Part shown: one piece after another, positions 52,224 to 60,818 of the stretch | Layout: every line of letters starts with the position of its first letter | How positions within the stretch are numbered: position 1 is the stretch's first letter | NCBI RefSeq assembly: GCF_000340965.1 | Contig: NZ_ANAY01000019.1 | Coordinates: 1 to 64,000 of the forward strand | DNA length: 64,000 nt | DNA from: Nocardiopsis kunsanensis DSM 44524 | GTDB taxonomy: Bacteria > Actinomycetota > Actinomycetes > Streptosporangiales > Streptosporangiaceae | Reading direction: 5' to 3' | Made by a program: the position numbers and the translations under genes | Notes under the pieces: generated by a model | Seen by the model: the letters and a program-made list of their open reading frames with translations, nothing else | Databases searched by the model: none | Told to the model about the DNA's origin: nothing

Positions 52224-52326
52224 ACCGCTCCGTCCGGACAGCGGGCCGTACCCTGGACGGGTGCGGTCCGCTTCGTGTCGCAGTGGTCCCCGGTACGGGC
52301 CGTCGGTACGTCGCGGGTCTGCGCCC

Positions 52327-52992
52327 TCAGCGGTGGGCGTCCAGGTGGTAGACCTGGGCCGCCCCTGGGAAGGTACGTACGTTGGGTACCGAGCCGGGGC
52401 TGTGGTTACTGGGTGTGGGCGGCTCGGGCCGGGGGCTGCGGGCGCTGCGGTAGCGCGCGTATCCCACGGCCCCCACGACCGATGCGAACAACAGCAGGGC
52501 CACGGCTGCCACCATGGGCCAGGGCAGCGCCTCGTGGACGCGGTGGTCGACCGAGGTGCACGATCTCACTGCCGCACCGTCCTCGGGCCGGACACACACG
52601 GTGGCGGAGGAGTGCGAGGAGCTCTCGGGGGTCCCGGTCACCTCGACGGTGGAGACCACGCTCGCCCGTTCCCCCGGCCCCAGAGGACGGTCCCAGAGCA
52701 CACGCGCACCCTCCGTGCCGGCGTCGCCGCTCCCGCCGACATAGGACATGGTCCCGGGCACGAACTGGACGATCTGGGCTTCCTGCAGGTCCGCCTCGCC
52801 GGTGTTGTGCACCCGGATCGTGTATTCGACACGGTCGCCGGGGTTGAGCCGGTCCCCGGCGGTGTCAGCCTCCAGGACGATGTCCAGGGCCCCCTCCCCC
52901 GCCCCTTCCTGGGACGCGGCCGGAACGGCCTGCCCGGACAGGGTCAGCACGGCCGCCAGGCCGATCGCGGTCATGACCGTCGGCACCGCCAT
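52327..52992 (-). CDS. Secreted/membrane DUF11-like beta-sandwich protein
   Basis: A 221-residue type I membrane protein. The signal peptide covers about 1-27 (hydrophobic with AAS-type cleavage), a DUF11-like beta-sandwich spans about 35-140 (NPGDRVEYTIRVHNTGEADL, GPGERASVVSTVEV), and a C-terminal transmembrane helix (about 152-175) precedes a Pro/Ser-rich basic tail. Two Cys (CVRPEDGAAVRSC) may form a disulfide. Such domains occur in surface adhesion or pilus-like proteins, but the role here is unknown. ATG 52990-52992 has a GGAGG ribosome site; an upstream frame to 53052 does not. Convergent with the DUF349 gene. Confidence 0.75.
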   Translation of the reverse strand: MAVPTVMTAIGLAAVLTLSGQAVPAASQEGAGEGALDIVLEADTAGDRLNPGDRVEYTIRVHNTGEADLQEAQIVQFVPGTMSYVGGSGDAGTEGARVLWDRPLGPGERASVVSTVEVTGTPESSSHSSATVCVRPEDGAAVRSCTSVDHRVHEALPWPMVAAVALLLFASVVGAVGYARYRSARSPRPEPPTPSNHSPGSVPNVRTFPGAAQVYHLDAHR

Positions 52993-53102
52993 GGTGCAAC
53001 CTCCGCACAGCATTATGACAATACGTGCATACCTCATAACATGTGGTAGCACTTATTTGGTGCTGCCGTGCGGCACCCGCCCGGAACGCCCCTCCCGACA
53101 CG

Positions 53103-53140
53103 GAACGGGGCGAACGGCCCGAGAGCCGTCCGCCCCGTTC
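53103..53140 (-). terminator. Terminator of metK
   Basis: A 10 bp outer stem GAACGGGGCG/CGCCCCGTTC (53103-53112 with 53131-53140), a single mismatch and a 5 bp inner stem. It starts 15 bases after the metK stop codon. Confidence 0.8.
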
Positions 53141-53155
53141 AGCGGTGTTGCCTCA

Positions 53156-54349
53156 TCAGGCGCCGACGAACGAACGCAGCGCCTCGGCGCGGTCCGTGCT
53201 CTCCCAGGTGAAATCGGGGAGCTCGCGGCCGAAGTGGCCGTACGCGGCGGTCTTGGAGTAGATCGGGCGCAGCAGGTCGAGGTCGCGCACGATCGCGGCC
53301 GGACGCAGGTCGAAGACCTCCTTGACGGCCTTCTCGATCAGCTCGGTGGCGACCTTCTCGGTGCCGAAGGTCTCGATGAACACACCGACGGGGTGCGCCT
53401 TGCCGATGGCGTAGGCGACCTGGACCTCGGCGCGGTCGGCGAGCTCGGCGGCCACGATGTTCTTGGCGACCCAGCGGGTGGCGTAGGCGGCCGAACGGTC
53501 GACCTTCGACGGGTCCTTGCCGGAGAAGGCACCGCCGCCGTGACGGGCGTACCCGCCGTAGGTGTCGACGATGATCTTGCGGCCGGTCAGACCGGCGTCA
53601 CCCATGGGGCCGCCGATCTCGAAACGGCCGGTCGGGTTGACCAGGAGACGGTAGTCGTCGGACTCCAGGCCGTACTGGGCCACGACCGGCTGGATGACGT
53701 GCTCCCGCAGGTCGGGGGCGAGCATCTCGTCGAGGTTGATGTCCGCGGCGTGCTGGCTGGAAACGACCACGGTGTCCAGACGGACCGGGGTGTTGTCCTC
53801 GTACTCGACGGTGACCTGGGTCTTGCCGTCGGGACGCAGGTAGGGGACCGTCCCGTTGCGGCGGACCTCGGACAGACGCTCCGACAGAGCGTGCGCGAGC
53901 TTGATGGGCAGCGGCATCAGTTCCGGGGTCTCACGGCATGCGTAGCCGAACATCAGACCTTGGTCACCGGCGCCCTGGCGGTCGAGCTGGTCCTCCTCGC
54001 GCTCGACGCGGGCCTCGTAGGCGGTGTCGACACCCTGGGCGATGTCGGTGGACTGCGCGTCGATGGAGACGTTGACCCCGCAGGAGTCACCGTCGAACCC
54101 CTTGGCTGAGGAGTCGTAACCGATCTGGAGGATCTTCTCGCGCACGACGGCGGGCATGTCGACGTAGGTCTGGGTGGTGACCTCACCTGCGATGTGGACC
54201 TGACCGGTGGTGATCAGCGTCTCGACCGCGACCCGGCTCTTGGGGTCGGTGGCGAGCATCTCGTCGAGGATCGCGTCACTGATCTGGTCGGCCATCTTGT
54301 CGGGATGGCCTTCGGTGACCGACTCGGAGGTGAAAAGGCGGCGGGACAC
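53156..54349 (-). CDS. metK: S-adenosylmethionine synthetase
   Basis: Makes S-adenosylmethionine from methionine and ATP; cytosolic tetramer. The 397-residue enzyme has the N-terminal [20 protein letters not shown], the phosphate-binding [19 protein letters not shown] near residue 270, and the conserved [11 protein letters not shown] segment. Start: GTG 54347-54349, with AAGGAG nine bases upstream. Metal- and potassium-site residues appear intact. No SAM riboswitch is recognised in the 232-base leader. It follows coaBC on the same strand; a candidate hairpin at 54494-54530 lies between. Confidence 0.97.
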   Translation of the reverse strand: MSRRLFTSESVTEGHPDKMADQISDAILDEMLATDPKSRVAVETLITTGQVHIAGEVTTQTYVDMPAVVREKILQIGYDSSAKGFDGDSCGVNVSIDAQSTDIAQGVDTAYEARVEREEDQLDRQGAGDQGLMFGYACRETPELMPLPIKLAHALSERLSEVRRNGTVPYLRPDGKTQVTVEYEDNTPVRLDTVVVSSQHAADINLDEMLAPDLREHVIQPVVAQYGLESDDYRLLVNPTGRFEIGGPMGDAGLTGRKIIVDTYGGYARHGGGAFSGKDPSKVDRSAAYATRWVAKNIVAAELADRAEVQVAYAIGKAHPVGVFIETFGTEKVATELIEKAVKEVFDLRPAAIVRDLDLLRPIYSKTAAYGHFGRELPDFTWESTDRAEALRSFVGA

Positions 54350-54581
54350 GTTACCTGACTCCTTGCAGCGGCTGCTGGCTGACATGGACAGTGCGGCGCC
54401 CGGTATTTCGGGGATCCGCCGGAGCGGGAAATACCGACCGTCGCGGTTGGTTGTCGTCGGTCCACTGTATAGGGACCTTCCGACGGGGTTTCCGGCGACC
54501 CTCCCTTGTGGGCAGGTCGCTCGGTCGCCCTTGTGAAGTGTGCAGTACCCGGTGGTAGGAAATCCAGACCCGTCGGGGTAT

Positions 54582-55799
54582 CTATCCGGTCAGACGTTCA
54601 ACCACGAGGTCCCAGACCCGGTCGGCAAGATCCTCCTTGGGCCCGTTCGGCACCTCGGTCGCCGAACCGCCGGTGCCCAGGATCACAGCCTGGTTGTCGT
54701 CGGTACCGAAGGCGCGCCCCTGCCCGACCTGATTGACCACGAGCAGGTCGCACCCCTTGCGTTCGAGCTTGGCGCGGCCGTTGGCGATCACGTCGTCGGT
54801 CTCGGCCGCAAAACCCACCACGGTCTGGCCCGGGGCCCGTTCAGGACGGGTCCGCACCAGTTCCGCGAGGATGTCGGGGTTCTCGGCCAGTCCGATCGGG
54901 ACGGGTTCCCCGCCGGACTTCTTGATCTTGGACCCGACGCTGCTGCTCGGCCGGAAGTCGGCAACGGCCGCTGCCATGACGACCGCGTCGGCACCGGACC
55001 GCCGTTCCTGCACGGCCTCGCCGAGTTCGATCGCCGACGTGACCGGAACAACCTCGACCCCGGCCGGGTCGGGCAGCGAGACGTTGGCGGCGACGAGCGT
55101 GACCTGGGCACCTCTGGCCGCGGCGGTCCGGGCGAGTGCGTAGCCCTGTTTGCCGGAGGAGTGGTTACCGATGTACCGGACGGGGTCGATGGCCTCGCGG
55201 GTGCCCCCGGCCGAGATGACGATCCGGCGCCCGGACAGATCGTTGCTGTTCTCACCCCGGCGCAGGGCCAGGCGGGCGGCCTCGTAGAGCTCTCCCGGGT
55301 CGGGCAGACGGCCGCGGCCGCTGTCGGACCCGGTCAGGCGCCCCTCGTCCGGGTCCAGGACGAGGGCGCCGCGGGACCGCAAGGTCGCCACGTTCGCCCG
55401 GGTGGCGGGGTGCTCCCACATCTCGGTGTGCATCGCGGGTGCGAAGACGACCGGGCATCGGGCGGTCAGCAGGGTGTTGGTGAGTAGGTCGTCGGCCAGG
55501 CCGGCGGCGGCCTTGGCCAGGATGTTGGCCGTGGCAGGGGCCACGAAGACCAGGTCGGCCGACTGTCCGATGCGTACGTGTGGGACCTCGTGGACCCGGT
55601 CCCACACTCCGGTCTCGACCGGTTGCCCGGACAGGGCGGCCCATGTCGGTTCTCCGACGAAGCGCAGGGCCTCGTCGGTGGGGACGACCCGCGCCCGGTG
55701 GCCCGACTCCGTCAGCCGTCTGAGCAGCTCGCACACCTTGTAGGCGGCGATGCCGCCCCCGACTCCGAGGACCACCTGGGGAATGTGTCTGTCATTCAC
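54582..55799 (-). CDS. coaBC: Bifunctional phosphopantothenoylcysteine decarboxylase/phosphopantothenate-cysteine ligase
   Basis: Two successive steps of coenzyme A synthesis in one 405-residue protein. The N-terminal flavin-dependent decarboxylase (CoaC, about 1-185) has [10 protein letters not shown], the [20 protein letters not shown] segment and PAMHTEMW (usual PxMNxxMW). The C-terminal ligase (CoaB, about 190-405) has [20 protein letters not shown] and GKQGYALA. The rpoZ-coaBC-metK order is standard in actinomycetes. ATG 55797-55799; the gap to rpoZ is about 105 bases. Confidence 0.96.
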   Translation of the reverse strand: MNDRHIPQVVLGVGGGIAAYKVCELLRRLTESGHRARVVPTDEALRFVGEPTWAALSGQPVETGVWDRVHEVPHVRIGQSADLVFVAPATANILAKAAAGLADDLLTNTLLTARCPVVFAPAMHTEMWEHPATRANVATLRSRGALVLDPDEGRLTGSDSGRGRLPDPGELYEAARLALRRGENSNDLSGRRIVISAGGTREAIDPVRYIGNHSSGKQGYALARTAAARGAQVTLVAANVSLPDPAGVEVVPVTSAIELGEAVQERRSGADAVVMAAAVADFRPSSSVGSKIKKSGGEPVPIGLAENPDILAELVRTRPERAPGQTVVGFAAETDDVIANGRAKLERKGCDLLVVNQVGQGRAFGTDDNQAVILGTGGSATEVPNGPKEDLADRVWDLVVERLTG

Positions 55800-55904
55800 T
55801 CAAGGAGTTCTACCAGGCGCGCCGTGCCATCCCCGGTGCGGGGGCGGAACGGCACGCCGACGAAGAACTCCCGAGTACCTCGGCGGTCACCCGCCGGAGG
55901 TCTC

Positions 55905-56171
55905 TCAGGTGCCCTCGTAGGGCTCGGCGGTCAGCAGCCCGGAGCGGACCTCGCGCAGAGCGATGGACAGGGACTTCTCCTGTACCTGCGTCTCGACCAG
56001 CGGGCCGACGTACTCCAGCAGGCCCTCGCCGAGCTGGGCGTAGTAGGCGTTGATCTGGCGGGCCCGCTTGGAGGCCATGGTGACCAGGCTGTACTTGCTG
56101 TCGACGCACTCCAGCAGGTCGTCGATCGGCGGATTGGTGATGCCTTCGGCGACGGGCTCGGTACCAGCCAC
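55905..56171 (-). CDS. rpoZ: RNA polymerase omega subunit
   Basis: An 88-residue subunit that stabilises the beta' subunit of RNA polymerase. [20 protein letters not shown] and the [13 protein letters not shown] helix are typical. Start: GTG 56169-56171, with GGGGG upstream; a longer frame to 56624 overlaps gmk. Translated after gmk from the same strand, in the order mihF-gmk-rpoZ-coaBC. Confidence 0.95.
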   Translation of the reverse strand: MAGTEPVAEGITNPPIDDLLECVDSKYSLVTMASKRARQINAYYAQLGEGLLEYVGPLVETQVQEKSLSIALREVRSGLLTAEPYEGT

Positions 56172-56275
56172 TTCGAATACCCCCAGGGACGGTCTCCGGC
56201 TCGTCGAAAGCCGTGAGGTGGATGATCGGGACTCGGGCGGCGCCGTACGGCGTTCCGCGGGGACACGCCCAGCTA

Positions 56276-56866
56276 TCACACCTTGGGCGCGGACATCAAC
56301 GCTAGCAGCTCGTCGCACACGTCCTGAACCGATGTGTTGACGAGAGTGGTGTCGAACTCCTCCTCCGCGGCGAGCTCGACCTTGGCCACCTCCAAGCGGC
56401 GCTGGACGACCTCCTCCACCTCGGTACCGCGGCCGGTGAGCCGGCGCACCAACTCGTCCCAGGAGGGCGGGGCGAGGAACACGTGCAGTGCCTCGGGCAT
56501 CGTCTCGCGGATCTGGCGGGCGCCCTGGAGCTCGATCTCCAGTAGTACGGGCAGTCCGGCGGTCAGCCGGGCCTGTACGGGCGCACGCGGGGTGCCGTAG
56601 CGGTTGCCGGCGAACTGGGCCCACTCCAGGAGCTGGTCCTGGGCGACGAGTTCGTCGAACTCCTCGTCGCTGACGAAGTGGTACTGGACCCCGTCCTCCT
56701 CACCCGGTCGTGGTCGGCGCGTGGTCACCGAGACCGACAGCCACACGTCGGGGTACTCCCGGCGCAGGCTCGCCACGACGGTGCTCTTGCCCACACCGGA
56801 AGGGCCGGACAGGACGATGAGCCGTTTCTCGGCCGGGTGGGACTGGGCTCCGGGCTCAGCAGACAT
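56276..56866 (-). CDS. gmk: Guanylate kinase
   Basis: Phosphorylates GMP to GDP with ATP. The 196-residue protein has the P-loop [10 protein letters not shown] (about 25-34) and the GMP-binding [15 protein letters not shown] segment. Two in-frame ATGs, 56864-56866 and 56882-56884, are possible; the first has GGAAG upstream and gives a normal length. It follows mihF, about 195 bases downstream of its stop, and precedes rpoZ. Confidence 0.94.
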   Translation of the reverse strand: MSAEPGAQSHPAEKRLIVLSGPSGVGKSTVVASLRREYPDVWLSVSVTTRRPRPGEEDGVQYHFVSDEEFDELVAQDQLLEWAQFAGNRYGTPRAPVQARLTAGLPVLLEIELQGARQIRETMPEALHVFLAPPSWDELVRRLTGRGTEVEEVVQRRLEVAKVELAAEEEFDTTLVNTSVQDVCDELLALMSAPKV

Positions 56867-57007
56867 GTGTGTTCGGGCTTCCATTCGCTGTGCGCCGCCG
56901 TGCGGGCTGCGGGGCCGTCCGGACCCAGCCACCGCCCCGCGCGACGGATGTGCGGTGCTCCGCGTGCGCTCGCGGGAAGCTCCAGTTATACCACCGCACA
57001 CGAACGC

Positions 57008-57041
57008 GCCCGCCCGCGTCCGTGGGGGGACGCGGGCGGGC
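57008..57041 (-). terminator. Terminator of mihF
   Basis: A perfect 14 bp GC-rich stem (57008-57021 with 57028-57041) and a 6-base loop, starting 21 bases past the mihF stop. It suggests that gmk is mainly transcribed from its own promoter. Confidence 0.8.
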
Positions 57042-57062
57042 GGTCAGCGGTGTTCGGGGGAT

Positions 57063-57386
57063 CTACTTGGTGAGGTCGCCGAACTCCTCTTCCAGCGCGG
57101 CACGCTGGTTGGTGCCCAGCCCGCGCACACGGCGCGACTCGGCGATGTTGAGCCGCTCCATGATCTGCTTGGCACGGACCTTGCCGACACCGGGAAGGGA
57201 CTCGAGCAGCGCTGAGACCTTCATCTTGCCGATGACGTCGTCCTTGAGGCCTTCAGAGAGCACCTCGGACAGCGAGACGCCGCCGTTCTTCAGCTTGTTC
57301 TTGACCTCTGCGCGCTCTTTTCTGGCCTTGGCGGCCTTTTCGAGAGCCGCATGCCGCTGCTCGGGTGTGAGGGGAGGAAGGGCCAC
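57063..57386 (-). CDS. mihF: Integration host factor, actinobacterial type
   Basis: A 107-residue nucleoid-associated DNA-binding protein, unrelated in fold to enterobacterial IHF. The helix-two-turn-helix region contains KMKVSALLESLPGVGKVRAKQ and the LNIAESRRVRGLG DNA-contact segment. It bends DNA and influences supercoiling and recombination. Start: GTG 57384-57386. Between pyrF and gmk, as usual in actinomycetes, with a 314-base upstream region. Confidence 0.96.
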   Translation of the reverse strand: MALPPLTPEQRHAALEKAAKARKERAEVKNKLKNGGVSLSEVLSEGLKDDVIGKMKVSALLESLPGVGKVRAKQIMERLNIAESRRVRGLGTNQRAALEEEFGDLTK

Positions 57387-57700
57387 GCAGGGTCACCTCG
57401 GATTTCTACTCGTGTGTAGAGGGCGGACGCCTGCGCAAGTTAGTAGGTCTGACCCCCGTTAGGCAACGTAAAGTGCCCTTTCAGGGGCTATTTCATCGAA
57501 CCAACTACTCCGAGTCACAGACCCATTGCCCTGCGGAATGAAAGTTGGGACTTTGGTCCCGGTTGAACAGAGGGCAGGACCCGCCACCAGGAACGGTCAC
57601 ACAGCGGTGACACGAGTCACTCACAGCGGTCGAGATCGGTTTTTGGACACGCGCAATAGTCGTCATTACTGAGCCACAACTGTGTGTGAAGAGTCCACTG
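57387..57700 (-). promoter_or_regulatory. mihF upstream region
   Basis: No gene is seen. The stretch is less GC-rich than its surroundings and holds short hairpins: GGGAC (57547-57551) with GTCCC (57556-57560), and a GCCC/GGGC pair near 57470-57490. A promoter for mihF is expected here, but two or three weak boxes are equally plausible. The long untranslated leader is compatible with regulation by growth phase. Confidence 0.35.
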
Positions 57701-58462
57701 CTACAGTCCGGCTACCGGACCCGACGATTCCACCGCCGAGCCCGGTGCCGAACCCTGGACACGGACACCGGCGCGCTGGATCGTTGCCGCGATGGAAGCG
57801 GCTGCCGCGCCGGGGTCCGGTGCCCCGGTGATGGGCCGTCCGATGACCAGAAGGTCCGCGCCCGCTTCGATGGCCTCTTCGGGGGTGGCCACCCGCGACT
57901 GATCACCCCTGTCCGCCCCCGCCGGGCGTACGCCCGGCGTGATGAGGGTGATGTCGGGTCCCACCTCCGAACGGACCATGGCCGCCTCCTGTGGCGAGCA
58001 CACCAGGGCTCGGGCGCCCGCCTCCACCGAGAGCACCGCCAGGCGGCGGACCGCGTCACGGGCCGGACCGAGCAGCCCCACCTGCTCCAGGCCGGCCTCG
58101 TCCATCGACGTCAGTACAGTCACCCCGGCGATCCGGGTGTCCGGCGCCGCCTCGACCGCGGCCCTGATCATGTCGGACCCGCCACTGGCGTGCACGGTCA
58201 GGTACGAGGGCTTCAGGCCCGCCACGCTGCGCGCCGCCCCCGCCACGGTGGCGGGGATGTCGTGCAGCTTCAGGTCGAGGAAGACCCCGACCCGGTCGGC
58301 CCCTCGCACCGCGCTGACGACCTCCGGGCCGTAGCGCAAGTACAGTTCCAGCCCCACCTTGATCGTGCTCACGTGCGGTGCGACCGCGGAGGCCCATGTG
58401 GCCGCCGTCCCGATCTCCTGGGCGTCGATCGCGACGGCGATGGGCGCTGAGGACGCGGTCAT
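57701..58462 (-). CDS. pyrF: Orotidine 5'-phosphate decarboxylase
   Basis: Converts OMP to UMP, the last step of de novo pyrimidine synthesis. The 253-residue TIM barrel has the catalytic D-x-K-x-x-D in FLDLKLHDIPATV, VHASGGSDMI and LITPGVRP. ATG 58460-58462 has GGAGA eight bases upstream; the longer frame is not supported. It is the end of the pyrimidine operon; the pyrD stop lies about 220 bases before it. Confidence 0.96.
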   Translation of the reverse strand: MTASSAPIAVAIDAQEIGTAATWASAVAPHVSTIKVGLELYLRYGPEVVSAVRGADRVGVFLDLKLHDIPATVAGAARSVAGLKPSYLTVHASGGSDMIRAAVEAAPDTRIAGVTVLTSMDEAGLEQVGLLGPARDAVRRLAVLSVEAGARALVCSPQEAAMVRSEVGPDITLITPGVRPAGADRGDQSRVATPEEAIEAGADLLVIGRPITGAPDPGAAAASIAATIQRAGVRVQGSAPGSAVESSGPVAGL

Positions 58463-58684
58463 GTCGGATTCTCCAATCGTGTGCCGCCGGCCCTGCGGCC
58501 GGCGCGGCACCGCTCCGGCCCACACGACGGCCCGGCGCGGTGCACGGTCACTGTCATGTGCACACCACCGAGGGGTGCACTTCCCTGGGCGGAGGGCTTC
58601 ATGCCCCGGATCCGGAACCGGTTCGGACCCGTTCTGCGCACCCCGCGCCACCTGCAACGGCGTCCCGGGCCGTGCGCCGCCGTG

Positions 58685-59626
58685 TCAGCCCCTGGGGCCG
58701 GTCCGGTGGGCCGCCCCCACCAGGTCCGCGGCCCGTGTGAAACCGCGGTCCTCCATGGCCTCGGTGAACTCGCGCAGGACCCGCGCGCCTGCCGAGGGGT
58801 CGGAGAAGTTGGCGGTGCCCACGGCAGCGGCACTGGCCCCGGCCGCCATGAACTCCAGGACGTCCTCCCCCGTGCGCACCCCGCCCATACCGATGATCGG
58901 GACCTCGGGCAGGGCCTCGTGCACGCGGTAGACACAGCCGACCGCGATGGGGCGCACGGCCGGGCCGGACAGCCCTCCCAGCCCTCCGGCCACCGCGGGA
59001 CGCAGGGTCCGGGTGTCCACGGCCATGCCGCGCAGTGTGTTGATCATCGAGAGCCCGTCGGCTCCGGCATCGACACAGGCACCGGCCAGCTCCACGACGT
59101 CGGGGACGTCCCCGGCGAGTTTGGCGAGCACGGGCAGTTCCGAACGGGCCTGGGAACGGACCGTCCCCACGACCTGCTCGGCACGGTCCGGGTCGTCGGC
59201 GAAGGTGCGGCCCGAAGAGCTCTCCGGGTCGGGGCAGGACAGGTTGACCTCGACCGCGCTGACACCTTCCGCCTCCGACAGGCGCCGGGCGAGTTCGCCG
59301 AACTCGCCCACCCCGGCCCCCGCCACGGAGACGATCGCGCGCCCGCCCCGTGAGCGCAGCCACGGCAGGTCGCGCTGCAACAGCACCTCCAGCCCGGGGC
59401 CCTGCATCCCGGTCGTCGAGAGCATGCCGCTGGGGGTCTCGGCCATCCGCGGCGCGGGTCTGCCCGCGTGCGGCTCCAGCATCACCGACTTGGTCGTCAC
59501 CGCCCCGAGGGAGGCGATGTCGAAGAATTGGGCGAGTTCACGGCCCGCCCCCGCGCATCCGGCGGCGGTCACCACGGGGTTGGGCAGCTCCAGGGCGCCC
59601 ACGCGGGTTCTGAGGGTTGCGTTCAA
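58685..59626 (-). CDS. pyrD: Dihydroorotate dehydrogenase (class 1B catalytic subunit)
   Basis: A 313-residue FMN protein that oxidises dihydroorotate to orotate. The catalytic Cys is in VEVNLSCPD (about 148-156), with an FMN-binding Lys in LAKLAG. Adjacency to pyrK indicates an NAD-dependent class 1B heterotetramer. The C-terminal IIGMGGVRTGEDVLEFMAAGA is intact. The start is TTG at 59624-59626 with AGGA close upstream; a GTG eight codons later is an alternative. It begins 30 bases after pyrK. Confidence 0.94.
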   Translation of the reverse strand: MNATLRTRVGALELPNPVVTAAGCAGAGRELAQFFDIASLGAVTTKSVMLEPHAGRPAPRMAETPSGMLSTTGMQGPGLEVLLQRDLPWLRSRGGRAIVSVAGAGVGEFGELARRLSEAEGVSAVEVNLSCPDPESSSGRTFADDPDRAEQVVGTVRSQARSELPVLAKLAGDVPDVVELAGACVDAGADGLSMINTLRGMAVDTRTLRPAVAGGLGGLSGPAVRPIAVGCVYRVHEALPEVPIIGMGGVRTGEDVLEFMAAGASAAAVGTANFSDPSAGARVLREFTEAMEDRGFTRAADLVGAAHRTGPRG

Positions 59627-59656
59627 AGTCCTACTCGTCGTGTCGTGCTGTGGAGG

Positions 59657-60553
59657 TCAGGCGATGTCGCGGTCCTGTTCGACACCGCGCCGCCCGGCTC
59701 CCTTCCAACCGGGGGCGCCCAAGGCATCGAAGGGAATGGAGCCGACGTCGTCGAAACGCACCTGTTCGCCGCGCAGGACGGGGCCGTCCACACAGGAGCG
59801 CACCATACGGGTGACGCCGTCCCCGCCCACGACGGGGATCACACACGTCATACAGATGCCGGTGCCGCACGCCATGGTCTCCTCCACCGACACCTGCACC
59901 GGCAGGCCGTGGCTCTCGGCCACCGCGGTGACCGACCGCAGCATCGGCATGGGGCCGCACGCGTAGACCGCGTCGGAACGGCCCTCCCGCACCACCTTGT
60001 CCAGCACGTCGGTGACACGCCCCCGTGTGCCGAAGGAGCCGTCGTCGGTGGCGAAGGTCGCGGTCTCCGCCAGGCGCCTGGCGGTGATGGCGTTGAGCAC
60101 CCCGTCGGCCGAGGCGGCCCCCAGGACGAAGTCGACCCGGCACCCGCGCCGACGCAGCGACTGCGCCAACGGGAACAGCGGAGCTGCACCGGAACCGCCG
60201 CCCACGAGCACGCAGTTGACCGGGTCCCGGGGCAGCGGAAAGGGACGGCCGAGCGGTCCGACGAGGTCCAGCAGGTCACGGGCCCGGCGTTCGGCCAGCC
60301 AGGCCGTCCCTGTGCCCTTCACCGAGAAGAGGAACTCGACGGTGCCGCCGTAGTCGGGTTTGACGTCGTGCACGGCGAAGGGGCGGCGCAGCAGGGTGCT
60401 GGAATGGTCCCCGCCCACCCCGACCGAGACGAACTGGCCCGAGCGGAAACGTTCGGCGATCCCCGGGGCGACCACGGTGATGGCGACGTAGGCGTCGACC
60501 CTGCGCACGTTCAGCACGGGGCACCTGATCTGCACCGGTCCGTTGTCGCTCAT
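59657..60553 (-). CDS. pyrK: Dihydroorotate dehydrogenase electron transfer subunit
   Basis: A 298-residue ferredoxin-reductase-like protein passing electrons from PyrD to NAD. It has an FAD-binding barrel (LLRRPFAVHD), an NAD-binding domain (VLVGGGSGAAPLFPLA) and a C-terminal 2Fe-2S centre with four Cys: ACGTGICMTC and, after about a dozen residues, RSCVDGPVL. ATG 60551-60553, GGGAAGG upstream. It follows carB after 265 bases with tandem hairpins between. Confidence 0.95.
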   Translation of the reverse strand: MSDNGPVQIRCPVLNVRRVDAYVAITVVAPGIAERFRSGQFVSVGVGGDHSSTLLRRPFAVHDVKPDYGGTVEFLFSVKGTGTAWLAERRARDLLDLVGPLGRPFPLPRDPVNCVLVGGGSGAAPLFPLAQSLRRRGCRVDFVLGAASADGVLNAITARRLAETATFATDDGSFGTRGRVTDVLDKVVREGRSDAVYACGPMPMLRSVTAVAESHGLPVQVSVEETMACGTGICMTCVIPVVGGDGVTRMVRSCVDGPVLRGEQVRFDDVGSIPFDALGAPGWKGAGRRGVEQDRDIA

Positions 60554-60720
60554 GGTCGGGTCGGGGCCTTCCCTGTGGAGGTACGGGTACGCGGGTCCGG
60601 CCCGCGCCTGGTGGTCACGAACGGTCGTCACGGCCGACACGCACCGGTCCGGGCAACCACTCACAGGGTAGAGGGTCCCCGGGCGGCCCGATGCGGTTCC
60701 GCCGTTCCCGCCCGGCCCTC

Positions 60721-60777
60721 GTGCGCGGCGTTCGCCCCGCGCACAGGGCCGGGCGGCCCCGCTGTTCGGGACCGCCC
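60721..60777 (-). terminator. Tandem hairpins between carB and pyrK
   Basis: GTGCGCGG (60721-60728) pairs with CCGCGCAC (60737-60744), and GGGCGG (60751-60756) with CCGCCC (60772-60777), with further CCC/GGG pairing inside the latter. They lie just after the carB stop. They may partly terminate the carB transcript or stabilise its 3' end; pyrK must then also have its own promoter in 60554-60720, which I cannot locate. Confidence 0.5.
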
Positions 60778-60818
60778 GACTCCCGGACGTGCTCGGGACG
60801 CTCTGCGCCGTGGAGCCC

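Noticed and set aside
54350..54581. SAM riboswitch upstream of metK
   Set aside because: I looked for conserved SAM-I, SAM-II and SAM-IV cores and did not recognise any. Only generic GC hairpins are present. A covariance-model search would decide it.
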